Shown here in pieces: positions 35,094-47,055 of a stretch of 64,000 nucleotides of DNA. Position 1 is the first letter of the stretch. Each line of letters begins with the position of its first letter. A program made the translations under genes and the position numbers. The notes under the pieces were generated by a model. The model did no database searches. It saw only the letters and a list, made by a program, of their open reading frames with translations, and was not told the DNA's origin. The stretch is from Annona cherimola (Eukaryota; Streptophyta; Magnoliopsida; Magnoliales; Annonaceae): contig CM059972.1 of assembly GCA_030490835.1 (NCBI GenBank), forward strand, positions 57,269,563 through 57,333,562. Reading direction: 5' to 3'.

Positions 35094-36110
35094 ATGTACA
35101 ACTTATCTGGTCTCTATAACACAATACAAAGAGATGGGGTACCTATGGATCAAATTCCAATGGTAAAGGAATTTTCAGATATTTTTCCAAAAGAGCTATG
35201 TAGCTTACTACCGGAAAGGGAGATGGATATGGAGATAGAAATTATTCCAGGAACAGCCCCAATATCTAAGGCCCCATATAGGATGGCACTAGCCGAATTG
35301 GCTGAGTTGAAAGTGCAAATTCAAGATTTATTAGATAAAAGGTTTATTAGACCTAATGCATCACCATAGGGAGCTTCAGTGCTATTTGTAAGGAAAAAGG
35401 ATGGGAGTTTAAGACTCTGTATTGATTACAGAGAATTGAATAAAGTAACGGTTAAGAATAAATACCCACTCCCAAGAATAGATGATCTTTTTGATTAGTT
35501 AAAAGGAGCTTCTACATTTTCAAAAATTGATTTACAGTCAGGTTACCACCAGTTGAGGATATGTCCAAAGGACATCCATAAAACAGCATTCAGAACAAGA
35601 TATGGGCATTATGAATTCTTAGTCATGCCATTTGGACTAATGAATGCCCTAGCTGTGTTTATGGATATGATGAACAAAATTTTTTGAGAATTTTTGGATC
35701 AATTTGTGGTGGTATTCGTTGATGATATATTGATTTTTTCAAAGACAGAAGAAGAATATGAGAAGCATTTAAGGATAGTGTTGGAAATTCTTCGAAGGGA
35801 GAAATTATATGCTAAATTCAAGAAATGTGAGTTTTTGTTGAAACAGGTAGCCTTTCTCGGCCACATTATATCCGAGAAGGGAGTACAGGTAGATCCTCAA
35901 AAGATTGAGGCAATGACAAAGTGGCCACAGCCAACAAATATCACGGAAATAAGAAGTTTCCTAGGGCTAGCTGGCTACTACAGAAGATTTGTGGAAGGAT
36001 TCTCACAATTGTCAGCCCCACTCACAAAGCTGATAAGGAAAGGAGTTAGGTATGAATGGACACAGGAATGTGAGAATAGCTTCTAGGAATTAAAGAAAAG
36101 ACTAGTAAAA
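35094..36110 (+). pseudogene. Reverse transcriptase domain of element A pol
   Basis: Synthesises cDNA from element RNA. Visible motifs: '[20 protein letters not shown]', '[11 protein letters not shown]', '[15 protein letters not shown]', 'VMPFGL' and the catalytic 'FVDDILIFS' (about 35716). Connection motifs '[20 protein letters not shown]' and '[18 protein letters not shown]' follow. Stops lie at 35367 (TAG for the conserved Trp), 35496 (TAG for Gln), 35685 (TGA for Arg) and 36084 (TAG for Gln). All four are transitions of C or G, so the frame is otherwise conserved. Confidence 0.92.
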
Positions 36111-36805
36111 GCTCCAGTTCTAACACTACCTACGGAGAAGGAAGGGTTTGTGATCTATAGTGATGCCTCAAAGAAAGGATTAGGATGTGTACTGATGAAA
36201 AATGGAAAAGTTATATCATACGCATCCCGACAACTCAAGCCAAATGAGGTAAACTATCCAACCCATGATTTAGAATTAGCAGCAGTAGTCTTTGCTTTGA
36301 AAATTTGGAGACATTATTTATATGGAGTTAAATGTGAGGTTTATACTGATCACAAGAGCCTCAAGTACATTTTTACTCAAAAGGAGTTAAATATGAGGCA
36401 GAGAAGATGGCTCGAGTTACTCAAGGATTATGACCTCGACATTTTATATCATCCAGGCAAAGCTAATGTAGTAGCCGATGCGCTAACAGGTAAAGCTAAT
36501 GTAGTAGCCGATGCGCTAAGTAGAAATGTTTGCTTAGCACATCTCATCACAAAGGAAGAAGGGCTACTACAAGAATTGAGACAATTAGAATTAATTGTAA
36601 GCCCACCTGGGGTACAAGTCAGATGGTCTCAATTACAAATCCAGTCAAATTTATTTGAGCAAATTAAAATGGCTCAACAAGAAAATGAAGATTTCAAGAA
36701 TTATGTGGAGAAAATGATCAAGAAAAATCCCAGTGAATACATACAAGATGAACATGGTAGTACAGATATAGGAGTCGCCTGTGTATACCCAATCAAGAGG
36801 AAGTA
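36111..36805 (+). pseudogene. RNase H domain of element A pol
   Basis: Degrades the RNA strand of the RNA/DNA hybrid. Acidic residues are in place in '[15 protein letters not shown]', '[20 protein letters not shown]' and '[11 protein letters not shown]', ending with '[13 protein letters not shown]'. An 11-codon direct duplication repeats '[10 protein letters not shown]' (36456-36521), just before the last conserved residues. The frame shifts near 36800, before integrase. Confidence 0.9.
36456..36521 (+). repeat. 33-bp tandem duplication in RNase H
   Basis: 'aaagctaatgtagtagccga' starts at 36459 and again at 36492. The duplication keeps the frame and adds 11 residues. It is absent from element C at the matching site (about 50229-50265). 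Confidence 0.9.
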
Positions 36806-37681
36806 AAGGAATAGATATTGAAAGAAACACATTTCTCTCCATTTTCGATACATCCAGGTAGCACCAAGATGTATCAAGATATCAAAAAGATATATTGGTG
36901 GAATAATATGAAGAGAGAAATCGCTGAATATGTGGCTAAGTGCCTAACATGTCAAAGGGTTAAGTCTGATCATCAAAGAACCCTTGGAAAATTACAGTCG
37001 CTCGAAGTTCCAGAATGGAAATGGGATGATATTACTATGGATTTTATTGAAGGGTTGCTAAGAACCCAGAATGGAAATGATGTTATATGGGTAATAGTTG
37101 ATAGATTATCAAAAGTGGCTCATTTCTTAGCCATCAAGAAAATTTTTACTGCTGAGCGACTGGCTAAGATCTATTATAAGGAGATAGTGAGACTGCACGG
37201 AGTACCTAAGTCAATAGTTTCCGATCGAGACTCCAGTTTTACATCTCGATTTTGGAAAAGTTTACATCAAACCTTAGGTACACAGCTGAAATTTAGTACA
37301 ACATTTCATCCTCAAACTGATGGGCAGACAGAAAGGGTAAATCAAGTAGTTGAGGATATGCTGAGGATGTGCACAGTAGGATTTGGAGGATCATGGGATG
37401 AGTATTTGGCTATGGCAAAATTTGCTTATAACAACAGTTATCAAGCAAGTATTCAAATGGCCCCATTTGAAGCTTTATATGGACGGAAATGCAGAACTCC
37501 TTTAAACTGGGATGAAGTGAGAGAAAGAAAGTTGGCTCCAGACCTTTCAAAGAGAATGACAGAAAAAGTTCAAGTGATTCGCCAGTGTATACTCACAGCC
37601 TAGAGCAAGCAAAAAAGTTACACCAATTGTAAAAGAAGGAATTTAAATATCCAAGTTGGGGATCATGTATTTGTCAAAGTA
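36806..37681 (+). pseudogene. Integrase domain of element A pol
   Basis: Inserts cDNA into the host genome. The N-terminal HHCC zinc site is visible ('THFSPFSIHPG', then 'CLTCQRVK' at about 36938). Catalytic residues: Asp in 'MDFIEGL', Asp in 'SIVSDRDSSF' and Glu in 'DGQTERVNQ' (about 37318). 'FAYNNSYQASIQMAPFEALY' follows. A TAG at 37601, probably from CAG, ends the longest frame. Confidence 0.92.
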
Positions 37682-38080
37682 ATGTCATTCAAAGGGGTCA
37701 CCCGGTTTGGAAAAAGAGGGAAGCTAAACCCAAGATATGTCGGGCCCTTTGAAGTACTGGAAAAGATAGGCAACCTAGCCTACAGAATAACCCTGCCACT
37801 AGCCCTAAGTGTCATCCACAATGTGTTTCACATCTCCATGCTCCGAAAATATGTCTCCGATCCGACCCATGTGTTAATAGCAGAGAATTTGCCAATACAA
37901 GAATACTTGAACTATGAGGAAAGGCCAATCAAAGTACTGGATTCCAAGATCAAGAAGCTTCGGAACAGGGAGATCGAGTATGTAAAGGTTCAATGGAATC
38001 GATATTCAGAATCCGAAGCCACTTGGGAATTACGAGAGGAAGTTGAAAGAGAATATTCTCAATTATTCAAGGAAAGATAG
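37682..38080 (+). pseudogene. Integrase C terminus with chromodomain-like end, element A
   Basis: Carries the 'GKLNPRYVGPFEVLEKIG' segment (GPY/F-type), 'HNVFHISMLRKYV', then a chromodomain-like end ('RPIKVLDSKIKKLRNREIEY', 'VKVQWNRYSESEATWELREE'). The chromodomain places the element among chromoviruses of Tekay/Del type and would target insertion to marked heterochromatin. The frame is open to the natural stop at about 38080. Confidence 0.85.
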
Positions 38081-38099
38081 GTTTCGGGATGAAACCTAT

Positions 38100-38115
38100 T
38101 GTAAGGGGGGAGAAT
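38100..38115 (+). other. Polypurine tract of element A
   Basis: 'gtaaggggggagaatt' directly precedes the 3' LTR and primes plus-strand DNA. Confidence 0.85.
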
Positions 38116-39747
38116 TGTGAAACCCCGACCGTATACGCGTCATTTCGACCGTATACGCGTCATTTCGATATTTGTAATTTTATAATTATTTTATGAATAA
38201 ATGAAAATTCATGAATTATATTGATGGAAATGTGTATTAGAGATTAAAATAATGCAATTAGGAATTTAACCCCGTGAATAGTGCAAGTGAATAGTAAATT
38301 TGAATAGTAAATGGGGATTAAGACACATGATTAAGAGTTAATCACTTGGATTAACTTAATCACAAAAAAATAGAGATTTAATCACTATAAGACGAAATAA
38401 CAATTCTTTTGGATATTTTAATCTAAATTTGGATTTTTATGGAAAAATAGAAAAAAATTCATAAATTGCAATCTGGGCGTCGGAATTCGATGAAATTTTT
38501 TATGGATGGTTAAAAATTCATGATGGACATGATGAATGGATTAAGATGTGATGAAAATTACAAATCAAAGGTCAAGATGAAGCATCAAATACAAAGCGAA
38601 AAAGTGAATCAACTTTACGTTAATTAAGCATTTGACTTTTAATTAAAATAAATAAATAAAAAATTAAAAAATTAAAAAATTAAAAGCAAAGAAGCTAGAT
38701 GTCAGGTCGTGCAGGGGGGTATCTTGACCAAAATCAATGGTCAAAATTCATCCGAATCCAAGATCAATGGCTAGGATTAATTTAGCTTAATTTAATTAAT
38801 TTTAAAAATAAAAAAATAGGTAGAAAATTAGGGCTGCTATAGGGGGCTGGAGAAGGAATAGGGTGGCTACTCTTGGCTCAAGGCATCTTTGGAAATTAGA
38901 AAAAAACACATTTGCAATTTTACACCTTAAGCTAGAGGGGGTAAAATGTAAATTCATGAAATTTGAAGCACTATAAATAGGGGAGCATGCCTTGGACGAA
39001 TTCACAGCCATCCCAAGCTCAAAAATCACTTGAGAAACTTCATTTCCGATCCCCACACGTTTTAGCCTTGAGTAGAAAGAAGAATAGAAAGTTGGAGAGA
39101 AAAAGTGTGAGAAAAAGAGGAGTATCTCCACTTCGGGTAAGTAAATTCTACTCAAATTTCTTTTGAATGTTAAGTAGGGTAAAACAATGCTTAAATAATG
39201 CCTAAGCATGAGAAAATAAGTATAGATATAATGTTTAAATGGAATTATGCCAATAAATAAAAAATTTGGAGCGAAGATAGGGTATTCGGGAAGATAGCAT
39301 ATGATATGTGAAAATAATGCTCCAAAATTTATAAATGATGATTTGGGATGTATGATTATGATAAATATGATGTTGAAATGATGACATATTAATTTCATGA
39401 TTTTTGAAATTAAGGATTATGCTTAAGTGAATTTATGTTGATTTTTAGTATATGGAGAAAATGATTTTTTTCGCCAAGTAAATGATAATAAATTCAAAAT
39501 CTATGAAATTTCATATGATATACTAGGCATAAGGTATGTCATGGTAGTTTTTATTTTTGGAAAAAATATCAATTTTTGGAACCCATGAACAGTAACCACG
39601 CCTTTGTGAACAGCAACTGCTACACTGATTTGCTACAGTAAACAACGTAATTTTGGAGAAAATTTGAGATTAATATTTAAATATAAGGATGGAAATTTTG
39701 AGGAACCTATAGATAAAAATATCCATATAAAGAAATAATGCCCAAAT
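38116..39747 (+). repeat. 3' LTR of element A, truncated by SIRE LTR
   Basis: Matches 30601 to about 32270 of the 5' LTR, including the tandem start motif, the TATA box (38972-38979) and an intact first predicted exon (38987-39136). It stops within 'aatgcccaaat', where the SIRE LTR begins. The missing ~930 bp of U5 are not present after the SIRE fragment, so more than a simple insertion happened here. Confidence 0.9.
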
Positions 39748-41476
39748 TGTTGGTCCCGAGTTAATGACAATTACCCAAGAGGGGAGGGGTGAATTGGGTA
39801 TTTAAAATTTTTTCAACTTAAACAGAAATTTTACCCCGGATTAATCTAGTCCCCTTTATGAAGAAACAAATGGAAAGCAATATAGTGCTGAGAGCAAAAA
39901 TAAAAATCAACAAGCAAGATTTTATAGTGGTTCGGGCAATCTTCCCTACTCCACTCTTCCAAGCTCACACCTCTTGTGAATTGGGTTCCACTATGTATTT
40001 CACAAATACAACTAGAGTCACTGCTTTCTTCTAGATTCCAGCTCTAGGGGGCATCAACAATTCATAGTACAAGTAGGTGACGAGTTCCACTCCAATTACA
40101 CACTACTTTGCTAGTTACCCAAACTAAATCAAGTTCAATACAACAAGTAAAAGTAAAAGAAATTTTCTACACGTTACTGATGTATAGATGCAGATTTGGC
40201 GCAGAGAAGAACTTGTAATGCAGTTTGAAAGATTCAACGAGCAGCTCTTGGCAGTTTGAAAGCGAGGTTCTTCTTCTATATGATGGTTTGATCACTTAAT
40301 GCTCTTAGAGATGGGAGTTGTGCCCAATAAATGAATTCTCAGCTACCCTCCACGTTCATATTGAATGTCTTTTATAAATGTTGAGAGAATTCGAACGTTT
40401 GGAAGTAGGTGGCGCGCATTTAATGCGCCAACATTCAAAAATTTTCTGACCGTTGCGACCCAAGTCGCAGGTGGAGTCAACTTCGGGTGCGACTTCGCCT
40501 GTCCGCAGCTTCCTCAAGTTCCAGTCTAGGTCGACTTGGTCCTCGACTTGACCCAAGTCGCAAGTGAAGTCGACTTCGGGTGCGACTTCACTTCCTCAGC
40601 TTTGCTTGATGAACTTGAAATCTTCCGAGATGACTTTGATCACTTGATTTTCTTCATATTGATTGTTCTCCCATTTATTTATAACTCTTGGAGCTTAGTA
40701 TAATCATCCTAGCTTGTAAAACTTTAAGCTCTATATCTTGAAATCTTGAATACTTGAATCTTAGAGTGCCTAATGATGTCCAAACGTGTGCTCTTAATTT
40801 GAGTTGATGAATCCATGCATCTTTACTTAGCTTTAGACTCGTTGTGATCTTCATTTGTTCTAAGTCGAATATTTGAGTCCACTTGGTCTTCAAGTTCCGC
40901 ACTGAAGTCGAAGCTGGAGTCGACTTGGTCTGCGACTTCACCCAAGTCGCATGCGGAGTCGACTTGGGATGCGACTTCGGCAGCTCTCATTCTCGATTTC
41001 AACTTTGGACAGAAAATCATGGTTGAAGTCGATGCTGGAGTCGACTTGGTCTGCAACTTCACCCAAGTCGCATGCGAAGTCGACTTGGGATGCGACTTCG
41101 CAGCTCTCGTCCCCGATTTCAACTCTAGACAGAAAAATAAGTTTGAAGTCGATGCCGGAGTCGACTTGGTTTGCGATTTCACCCAAGTCGCATGCGGAGT
41201 TGACTTGGGATGAGACTTCGGCAACTCTCGTTCTCGATTTCAACTCTGGACAGAAAATGCCTCTTGAAGTCGCTGCTGGAGTCGACTTGGGGATCGACTT
41301 GGCCTAAGTCGATGCCTGAGTCGACTTAAAAATCGACTTAACCTGTCATGCTTCATTTTCTTCATTTGTATATCCTTTAATCATTTTCACAAACATGTTA
41401 GTAACCAAAACTTACTCAAATTGATTTGTTAATCATCAAAACATAGACTTGGCTTATTTTCCACATGTTTCCAACA
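39748..41476 (-). repeat. 3' LTR of SIRE-like copia element, minus strand
   Basis: 1,729 bp, reading on the minus strand from TGTTGGAAACATG (41476) to CTCGGGACCAACA (39748). It is preceded on the minus strand by a polypurine tract. It matches the plus-strand LTR at 59191-60917 (1,727 bp) in inverted orientation. About half of it is an array of AGTCGACTT-type words. Confidence 0.9.
40440..41345. repeat. AGTCGACTT-rich array within SIRE LTR
   Basis: About nine GTCGAC sites and many single-base variants (gtcgcat, atcgactt) lie in diverged ~35-120-bp units such as 'gaagtcgatgctggagtcga'. The same array is at 59336-60125 in the other LTR and begins again at about 63855. Confidence 0.85.
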
Positions 41477-41800
41477 ATCTCTCCCTTTTTGATGATTGAC
41501 AAAACCGATTTTGAGTGTATACCTTTCAACATACTATTTTTGCATTTTGAAGTTTAACATACATATTTCATTTCCAATAAATTACAATTTAAAACCATTC
41601 ATACATATTTCATTTCTAGTAAATCATAATTTAAAATCATTCATACAAGTATTTCAAACCAAAACTACTCAAAACTCAAATCCTAATCTCTTCTCCCCCT
41701 TTTTGTCAATTGATCAAAAAATAGAGATAGAGCGGGTTAATCCTTTGAGAATGGCGGGGCTGCTCCACCTGAACCTGTGCTCCCCCTCAGCTTGTGCTTT
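41477..41800 (-). other. SIRE 3' untranslated region with two polypurine tracts
   Basis: On the minus strand 'tgacaaaaagggggagaag' (near 41690) lies 324 bp after the RNase H stop begins, and a second tract 'aaaaagggagagat' abuts the LTR. Duplicated tracts of this kind are also seen at 58780 and 59175. No envelope-like ORF lies between RNase H and the LTR in this copy. Confidence 0.7.
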
Positions 41801-43230
41801 CTAAGTTAATTCAAGCATTCCCATATCATTTCTAATTTTATAAAATGGTTCTTTTGCTAGAGGTTTGGTAAAAATATCTGCAATTTGATCTTCTATTTTT
41901 ACATATTCCAAACATATATCATGATTTTCTACATGTTCTCTAATAAAATGACATCTTAGGTCTATATGCTTGGTCCTAGAATGCAATACTGGATTTTTAG
42001 TTAAACATATTGCATTTGTATTATCACATCTAATAGGTATATCTTTAAAATTCATGCCATAATCCCTAAGTTGTTGTTTCATCCAAAACAATTGGGCACA
42101 ACAGCTCCCGGCGGCAATATATTCGGCTTCCGCGGTGGATAGAGCAACACTAGTTTATTTTCTTGAAAATCATGAAACCAACATGTTCCCAAGAAACTGA
42201 CATGTTCCACTAGTGCTTTTTCTATCTACCTTGTAACTAGCAAAATCCGCATCCGAGTAGCCGATTAGATCAAAATTAGAACCCTTTGGATACCAAAGTC
42301 CTATGTTGGTAGTATCTACTAAATATCTGAAAATTCTTTTTACAGCTACCAAGTGTGATTCTTTTGGATAAGATTGAAATCTAGAGCACATGCAAACACT
42401 AAACAGTATATCGGGTCTAGAAGTAGTTAAATATAATAAAGAGTCTATCATGCTTCTATATAACTTTAAATAAACTGGTTTGCCTTTCTCGTCTTTTTCA
42501 ATTTTAATGGTTGAGCTCATAGGCGTGTTTGCCCCTTTACTATTTTCTATGTCAAACTTCTTCAACATTTCTTTGATATACTTGGACTGGTTTATGAAGA
42601 TCCCTTCACTTAATTGCTTAATTTGTAGTCCAAGGAAGAAATTCAGCTCCCCCATCATACTCATCTCAAATTCTTTCTGCATAACCTCAGAAAATTCTTG
42701 ACAAAGGATCTCATTAGTAGCACCAAAAATAATATCATCTACATAAATTTGAATAATCAAAATATCTCTTTCTTTATACTTGATAAACAAAGTGGTGTCT
42801 ACCTTTCCATTTTGAAAGTCATGATCAATCAGAAATTTGCTTAATCTTTCATACAAAGACCTTGGAGCTTGTTTTAATCCATATAATGCCTTGGTTAATT
42901 TTTATACAAATTTAGATTGATCTTTCTCCTCAAATCTAGGTGGTTGTTCAACATACACCTCTTCATTTATAAACCCATTCAAAAATGCACTTTTAACATC
43001 CATTTGAAACAACTTGAAGTTCATGTGAGATGCAAAAGCTAGTAAGATATGAATAGCTTCTAATCTAGCAACCGGAGCATAGGATTCCTCAAAGTCTATT
43101 CCTTCTTCTTGTGAGTATCCTTTTGCCACAAGTCTAGCTTTGTTTCTCACCACAAGTCCACTTTCATCTAATTTGTTCCTAAAGACCCATTTTGTGCCAA
43201 TGACAGTACAGTCCTTTGGTCTTGGAACAA
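41801..43230 (-). pseudogene. Reverse transcriptase and RNase H of SIRE-like copia
   Basis: Minus-strand Ty1/copia RT. Motifs in order: '[20 protein letters not shown]', '[19 protein letters not shown]', 'LYGLKQAPRSLYERL' and catalytic 'IYVDDIIFGAT' (about 42740). 'SMIDSLLYLTTSRPDI' and 'GLWYPKGSNFDLIGYSDADF' follow, the latter typical of the SIRE/Maximus lineage. RNase H contains 'STAEAEYIAAGSCCAQLFWM' and ends in 'IADIFTKPLAKEPF' at about 41830. A TAA at 42902 and a frameshift near 42170 break the frame. Confidence 0.92.
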
Positions 43231-44111
43231 GATGCCAAACTTAGTTTTTTCAAATTGATTTAGCTCTTCTTGCATTGCTATGATCCAGTTTTCATCATCA
43301 AGAGCTTGATCAATAGTGGTTGGTTCAATTTTGGATACAAAGGCGTATTGTCCACAAACGTTTTGTTTTGACCTTCTAGTCTTTACACCTTCATAGATAT
43401 TCCCTATAACTTGCTCAATTGGATGGACATTTCTGAATTTTAAGTCAGTTGGAGGTTTATAGGAATTATTACCTTCACTTACCTTTTCTTCCGTGGATTC
43501 TTCTTGCTTTTCCACATGCGGTTTTTCAAGATTACTTGTGACATCATCTGCATCACTTAAATCATCTTTTCTTTTGGAGCATGAATTAAATTCATCAAAA
43601 ACAACATGTATTGACTCTTTTACAACTTGGTTCCTTTTATTGAAGACTCTATATGCTTTGCTATTTAATGAGTAGCCAAGGAATATTGCCTCATCACTTT
43701 TAGCATCCAGTTTTCCCAAGTTGGTTTTTCTATTGTTTAAAACATAACATGTGCAACAAAAAGCATGAAAATATGAAATATTTGGTTTTGTACCTTTCCA
43801 TAGCTCATATGGGGTCTTTTTCAAGATTTCTCTAATGGTAACTGGGTTCAACACATGACAAGCTGTACTTACAGCTTCACCCCAAAATTTCTTGGGTAAT
43901 TTACTCTCACTTAGCATTTTTCTAGCCATCTCTTGTATGGTTCTATTTTTCCTTTCAACTACTCCATTTTGTTGTGGACTTCTTGGTGCAGAAAATGTGT
44001 GGTGAATTCCTTTTTCATTACATAAGTCTATGAATCATTTATTTTCAAACTCACCACCATGATCACTTCTAATGGCCATAATAGTACTTTGTTTTTCATT
44101 AGTTTGGCCAG
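43168..44111 (-). pseudogene. Integrase of SIRE-like copia, 5'-truncated
   Basis: The minus frame includes 'AIRSDHGGEFENK' (about 44060), followed by a TGA, then 'FSAPRSPQQNGVVERKNRTI' (about 43945-43990) with catalytic Asp and Glu. 'MLSESKLPKKFWGEAVSTAC', 'TPYELWKGTKPNISYFHAFC' and 'GYSLNSKAYRVFNKR' follow. The N-terminal zinc site, protease and gag are missing because the element stops near 44111, where a gypsy LTR tail starts. A frameshift near 43230 separates it from RT. Confidence 0.9.
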
Positions 44112-44460
44112 GTTGTGTAAACCAAAGGTGTAAGAAAATTAGATGAAATTTTTATGAATGATGTATATAATTGATGTCAACTGTCAGGGGATATGTTTAT
44201 GAATCAGTATGTAAAGGAACCATGTAATATGTTAAAATGCTCTGTGTAAGGAAATTATAAGTGTATCATTGTTTACAAGATGAATGAAGTGAGTTATAAA
44301 GAAAAAAAATGAGGATGGATAAAGGAATCAATCGAAAAAAAAAATTGGGTGAAATCCAAATTAAGATCCGGCCGCGTGAACAGGGCAACAATCCTGTGTC
44401 ACATTTATCAATCGATTAGGTCTTGAGGTAAGGAAGTGACGTCTCAGTTTAGGGCGCCAC
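44112..44460 (+). repeat. Tail of a gypsy LTR, subfamily B
   Basis: Ends with the conserved U5 block ('agggcaacaatcctgtgtca') and GGGCGCCAC at 44460. It resembles 11400-11731. It is joined on the left to copia integrase and on the right, through a few A residues, to the interior of another LTR. Neither junction has a normal LTR structure. Confidence 0.7.
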
Positions 44461-45611
44461 AAAAAGAAATATATGTAAAAAATATTATTCTCATGTAGGC
44501 AAAGGCAAAGAAAAAGCTGAGACGGAAAGCTAAGGAATACAGGTAAGCAAGCAAATTTTTTAAAGAATTTTTGCTTTTCTAAATTGTTTGCATAAATGCA
44601 ATTTTTGCTCTAACATATTTGATGAAATTGTGGAAATTACTTCTAATGGGTTTAAGGATGGTCATTCCTTAGCAAAATGGTATTGAAATGATATTTTACT
44701 TCAAATGCAATATTATGGAAATTTTCTTTGATAAATGCTATAGACAAATAATACGGTTCTACGTTTCTGATTGAAAAATCGTGCTAGCATGTTAAAGATG
44801 AATTTATGAAAAAATTTCATGTGCACAGGGTACTAGGTCCACCTGAAGGGTATAAGCAGACCGATTGTCCCCCCTTGGTATGGCCAAGTCGCCTAAAACA
44901 GGCACAAGGCCGGCAGCGCCTTCTCTGAAATGGGAGATAACGTGACGGATGGTCGCATGGAGAGCTTCCATCCTAAGGGGAAAATGATATATATGTTCAT
45001 CTTTCATATGACATTATGCATATGGTACTCATGATGGGTACAAGATTTTATGTTTTCAAGATATACCTTTTGATAAGGTATAATGTGCTTTCCAAGATGA
45101 TTTTAAATGCAAATAAATGCCTGAAATGATTTGCCTGTAAAATGCAAATAGCTTGCTTATTGAGTTTCGACTCACGATTTTGTTTCCAAACGCAAAGATA
45201 GGTGAAGGACAGGACATGGCGAAGGAGCAAATACAAGCTTAAGGAAACAATGGAGAAACTTTTGAATTTTTATGTTATGAAAACTCATGTGAAATAATTG
45301 TAAATTATATGAAGTGTTTTATATTGATGTTGATGATGTATATATGTCGTGACATCAAATTTAGGCAAGTGTTGAAACGTGCTTAAACACCATACTTGTA
45401 TGTGATGAATGGATTGAAATGACTCAGATATATCTAAGTTGAAAATATGAGAATTTGAAATGTTATGTGAACTTCTATATGATCATAATTCATGGGATAA
45501 ATATCCGATAAAACCCACCGTGTGATAGGGCAACAATCCTGATCACGTTTACCAATCAATACGATCTCGAGGTAAGGCTCAGGATGTGACGCTCGGGTTT
45601 GGGGCGCCACA
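44461..45611 (+). repeat. 5' LTR of Tekay-like element C, 5'-truncated
   Basis: Matches 54686-55836 of the 3' LTR almost base for base at an offset of 10,225 bp. The first 2.8 kb of the LTR are missing. It includes the mini-exon, the GC-rich island (44850-44935), the acceptor-like end at 45201 and the U5 block. It ends GGGGCGCCACA. Confidence 0.9.
44499..44542 (+). other. Putative 44-nt mini-exon in LTR
   Basis: Preceded by 'ttattctcatgtag' and followed by GTAAGCAAGC. The copy in the 3' LTR is at 54724-54767. Read in the frame that is open in the other LTRs, it encodes a Lys/Arg-rich stretch and meets a stop just after the next exon junction. Confidence 0.4.
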
Positions 45612-45616
45612 AAGCT

Positions 45617-45628
45617 TGGTATCAGAGC
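45617..45628 (+). other. Primer binding site, iMet tRNA (element C)
   Basis: TGGTATCAGAGC six bases after the LTR end. Confidence 0.9.
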
Positions 45629-45881
45629 ATAGATTGATAAATAGGCATGGAAAATTTCTAAGTATAGAAAATTTATAGAATATGATGAGATATGCATGAT
45701 TATACATGAATATGCATGATTATATGATGAATTAGATATGATTATATGATGCTCATGTATGATTACAGCATGATGAAATACATGCTATATGATGATTAGG
45801 TATGCTTATAACATGATGATATGCATGTCATATGATAATGAATTATTGTTGCAATGCAATTTGATTGCTATATCTATACAG

Positions 45882-46623
45882 ATGGCGGATAGAGGTAAGC
45901 GGGTGATGAGTGCGAAGGAGTTACAAAAAGAAAGAGAGGAGGAGAGGAGAGAGCGAAGGGAAGAAAATATTAATAGATGGTGGGGATCCCAGCACAGTAC
46001 GCCACAGTTTCCCGTAGTTCCTTGTGACCAACATGAACAAGGACTAGGAGAGCCCTCCAGTTACAAACCTAGGGCACGAGTGCTACCAGGCACCTATCTT
46101 AGAATTCCCAGGGAACCATGTACAGGACCTATAGGACTTTTGGGCAAAGACTCAAGCACCCATACCCCCCGACGCAGGCCCATGGTATAGGTTCGTTGAT
46201 GGATGTGTCCAGTTTCGTTACAGAGCATCTTGGGAGAGACTCCATCAACAGGAAGTGGACATGGTCCTTTATATACAAAGGCATCGTGTCGAGGGAGTCA
46301 TCGAAGTACCTGCTGCTCCTAAACCTGATGAGGTGATGCTCTATATAATGGAGAACACAGGTGAAATAGTTTGATTGGCTGAGGTCAACGATGATGAAGA
46401 CCCGATGGAATTCCTTGAGCCTTTCGAGGAAGAAGAGGAGGATGAGGCGAAAGAAGTAGAGGAGGAAATAGTGGAGTTTGTAGAGGATGATGAGGGTGAG
46501 GACGACGATGATGATAGTAGTGATGAGGAGGTTTAGGCATGGTCCAACACTAGTACAATTATAGAGGCACCCTCACAAGTTCCACGTAGACGTAGACGTC
46601 TAAGGAGAGGCCTAGGAAGATGA
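45882..46623 (+). pseudogene. Extra pre-gag ORF (ORF-X), element C copy 1
   Basis: No known family recognised. Starts at 45882 (Met-Ala-Asp-Arg-Gly-Lys) 254 bp after the primer site. In order: a highly charged N terminus ('ELQKEREEERRERREENINR') ending in Trp-Trp-Gly; a Pro-rich linker; a core with 'PGPWYRF'-like and 'VQFRYRASWERLHQ' sequence; a Glu/Asp tract of about 50 residues (46390-46530); and an Arg-rich end ('VPRRRRRLRRGLGR') closing with TGA at 46621. Compared with the second copy it has a short deletion near 46105 that shifts the frame and a TAG in the acidic region. A TGA at about 46371, also in copy 2, splits core and acidic part. Confidence 0.7.
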
Positions 46624-47055
46624 TGAACTTTATTATCTCTTGTTTTAAGCTATGCATATACAATTGTGGCTTGATGATAATGTGGTGTATGTATAATTAT
46701 GGCTAGTTGACACTATGGTTTCTATGGTGAACTGAATTGTATATAAGTGTGAAATGTGTTTGCTATACTGAATATGTACAAAAGTGTGACTCACTTTTGT
46801 GTGTTCTAACTGTGAATATGATGTATGTGAATGAATATGTTGATATACTGAACTCTTGATGTTTTAGATATGTATGGATGAATGAGCATGAGCTGAATGA
46901 TGTGATATATCATGATTGAATAAATTGGGTGTGACCATGTGATAATGAAATGCCTATGAAATGATTCCCTGATGATTATTAATGAAATGCGTATATAATG
47001 ATTTAATGTTAATTGAAAATGAAAAGTGTGTTATTATATACTCAAATTTAAAATA
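46624..47055 (+). other. Spacer between ORF-X and gag, element C
   Basis: A+T-rich with repeated 'gtgtgaaatgtg' and 'tatgaatg' words. No ORF. Confidence 0.5.

Noticed and set aside
38802..39398. 198-codon minus ORF over the element A 3' LTR
   Set aside because: Antisense of an A+T-rich LTR. The same frame is broken in the 5' LTR, and it shows no motif.
40823..41307. Several overlapping ORFs on both strands with Ser/Asp repeats
   Set aside because: Produced by the AGTCGACTT array in the SIRE LTR.
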